Origin: Hyphomicrobiaceae bacterium
GTDB lineage: Bacteria > Pseudomonadota > Alphaproteobacteria > Rhizobiales > Methyloligellaceae
Assembly (NCBI GenBank): GCA_028066055.1
Contig: JALCBY010000009.1
Span: 54,021-118,020, forward strand
DNA length: 64,000 nt
Direction of reading: 5' to 3'
Below are positions 63,191 through 64,000 of the stretch, in pieces. Position 1 is the first letter of the stretch. Every line of letters starts with the position of its first letter. The translations under genes and the position numbers were made by a program. The notes beneath the pieces are model-generated. The model ran no database searches, was not told the origin of the DNA, and saw only the letters and a program-made list of their open reading frames with translations.

Positions 63191-64000
63191 CTACTGGCCG
63201 GCATTCTTTGAAATGATGCCGACGATGATCGGTCCCCAAAGGGTCAGAAAGACATTCGCCACCGCGTAGGTGACGGTGAAGGTAGCGACAGGCGTCGCAT
63301 TGCCCGCCTTCGAGAGCAGCGCGGCGAAGCCCGGATTGGCACTTCGTCCTCCGACCACACAAGCCAGCGCTTCGATCGGATTGCGAATTTTCAGAACGTA
63401 GTAGGAGAAATAAAACACCACGATCTGAGGAATGATCGTGACCGCGACACCGAGCAGCAGCAGCGTCAACCCGAATTTCTGAATGGTGACAAAAGCCTGC
63501 GGTCCGGCCGTCAGGCCGACGACCGCAACGAACACCGCCAGCCCGAAATCGCGCAGAAAATTGGACGCACCCGTCGGCAGCGCCGCAAACCGGGGATGCG
63601 TGCTGCGCAGCCATCCGAACAGCAGCCCCGACAGCAGACACCCGCCCCCGGTTCCGAGCGTCACCGGAACGCCCCACAATTTGACGGTTCCCATGCCAAC
63701 GAGGATGCCAAGCGCCATGCCGAATCCAAAGAAGACAAAATCGGTGAACGCACCGGCAGGAATCTTGTAACCGACTTTTGCCTGAACCCGATCAAGATCC
63801 TTCGGCGTTCCGACAAGGTGCAGTTCATCCCCCTTGTGCAGTTCCAGTCCGGGTAGCAGCGGCAATTCGTGCCCCGCCCGCCGGATGCGGATCGCGTAAA
63901 TCCCCCGGCGCAAATCGGCATTCACATGATCGTTGATCTCCTGGATGGTGTGCCCGGCGAGCTTGCTGTTGGTCAGGATGATCTCGCGCGCCTCTTCGAC
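63191..64000 (-). CDS. aspT: Aspartate:alanine exchanger (AspT/AAE family), N-terminus beyond window
   Basis: C-terminal part (about 269 aa) of an AAE-family carrier; the frame stays open to position 64000, so the gene starts outside. A TrkA-C-like regulatory domain (about the first 55 visible residues, LELHKGDELHLVGTPKDLDR) is followed by six to seven helices with the family repeats (GMALGILVGMGTV, GGGCLLSGLLFGW, LRDFGLAVFVAVVGL, VVGGRSANPGFAALL). It is paired with aspD. Function in aspartate-alanine exchange is inferred from the pair. Confidence 0.88.
   Translation of the reverse strand, partial: VEEAREIILTNSKLAGHTIQEINDHVNADLRRGIYAIRIRRAGHELPLLPGLELHKGDELHLVGTPKDLDRVQAKVGYKIPAGAFTDFVFFGFGMALGILVGMGTVKLWGVPVTLGTGGGCLLSGLLFGWLRSTHPRFAALPTGASNFLRDFGLAVFVAVVGLTAGPQAFVTIQKFGLTLLLLGVAVTIIPQIVVFYFSYYVLKIRNPIEALACVVGGRSANPGFAALLSKAGNATPVATFTVTYAVANVFLTLWGPIIVGIISKNAGQ

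Overview
The window looks like the chromosome of an alphaproteobacterium, most likely a Hyphomicrobiales (Rhizobiales) member or close relative. Reasons: a tRNA-His without an encoded G-1 and with A73; several inverted repeats matching the Irr iron-control element (ICE); a phasin gene with TGC-N3-GCA repeats in its promoter; DUF2849 and DUF934 genes around cysI; and a PdhS/PleC-type kinase. Gene density is high, overlaps are short, and I saw no phage, transposase or CRISPR array. Base composition is moderately GC-rich with a few AT-rich intergenic islands (about 9200-9370 and 45040-45110).

Layout. 1-9050: a LuxR-type response regulator (cut by the left edge) divergent from a 7TMR-DISM histidine kinase, a secreted S9 peptidase, tRNA-His, phasin, a PAS histidine kinase and a membrane-anchored serine hydrolase. 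9050-14900: an iron block with fbpA, a Cys-rich unknown, fbpB, an MCP-tip/globin fusion, bacterioferritin and Bfd. 14998-22753: acetoacetyl-CoA synthetase, an AsmA protein, an orphan solute-binding protein, a largely empty 0.8-kb stretch ending in a strong terminator, and a secreted unknown. 23089-26730: a large sodium:solute symporter with four small membrane or TPR proteins, one only 58 aa. 26924-35371: alanine dehydrogenase, a MocR regulator, an omega-aminotransferase, tauABC and an MFS transporter. 35390-40140: a 2-oxoacid:ferredoxin oxidoreductase (KorAB type) with a GltD-like ferredoxin flavoprotein. 40430-44871: an ABC exporter with its membrane fusion protein. 45191-50991: DUF2849-cysI-DUF934-fdxA-korAB. 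51102-57981: a host-attachment-family protein and an envelope metal cluster (imelysin, porin, DUF1111 di-heme protein, second imelysin, DUF1513). 58304-64000: arsJ, its partner GAPDH, an MBL hydrolase, aspartate 4-decarboxylase and an AspT exchanger cut by the right edge.

How it fits together. Iron is a recurring theme. ICE-like repeats precede fbpA, bfr and the first imelysin, so one Irr regulon probably links ferric uptake, iron storage and periplasmic iron handling. A separate palindrome close to a Zur box precedes the porin. Two distinct KorAB systems make low-potential ferredoxin. One shares an operon with a 7Fe ferredoxin and a siroheme sulfite reductase, suggesting direct electron supply from 2-oxoacid oxidation to sulfite reduction. 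The taurine-type transporter, omega-aminotransferase and alanine dehydrogenase form a nitrogen-release module. The ArsJ/GAPDH pair predicts arsenate resistance by export of 1-arseno-3-phosphoglycerate. The features most worth follow-up are the reversed MCP-globin fusion, the ICE box embedded in the end of bfd, the Zur-like/ICE-controlled imelysin-porin cluster, the cysI-fdxA-korAB operon, and the MBL-GAPDH-ArsJ operon.
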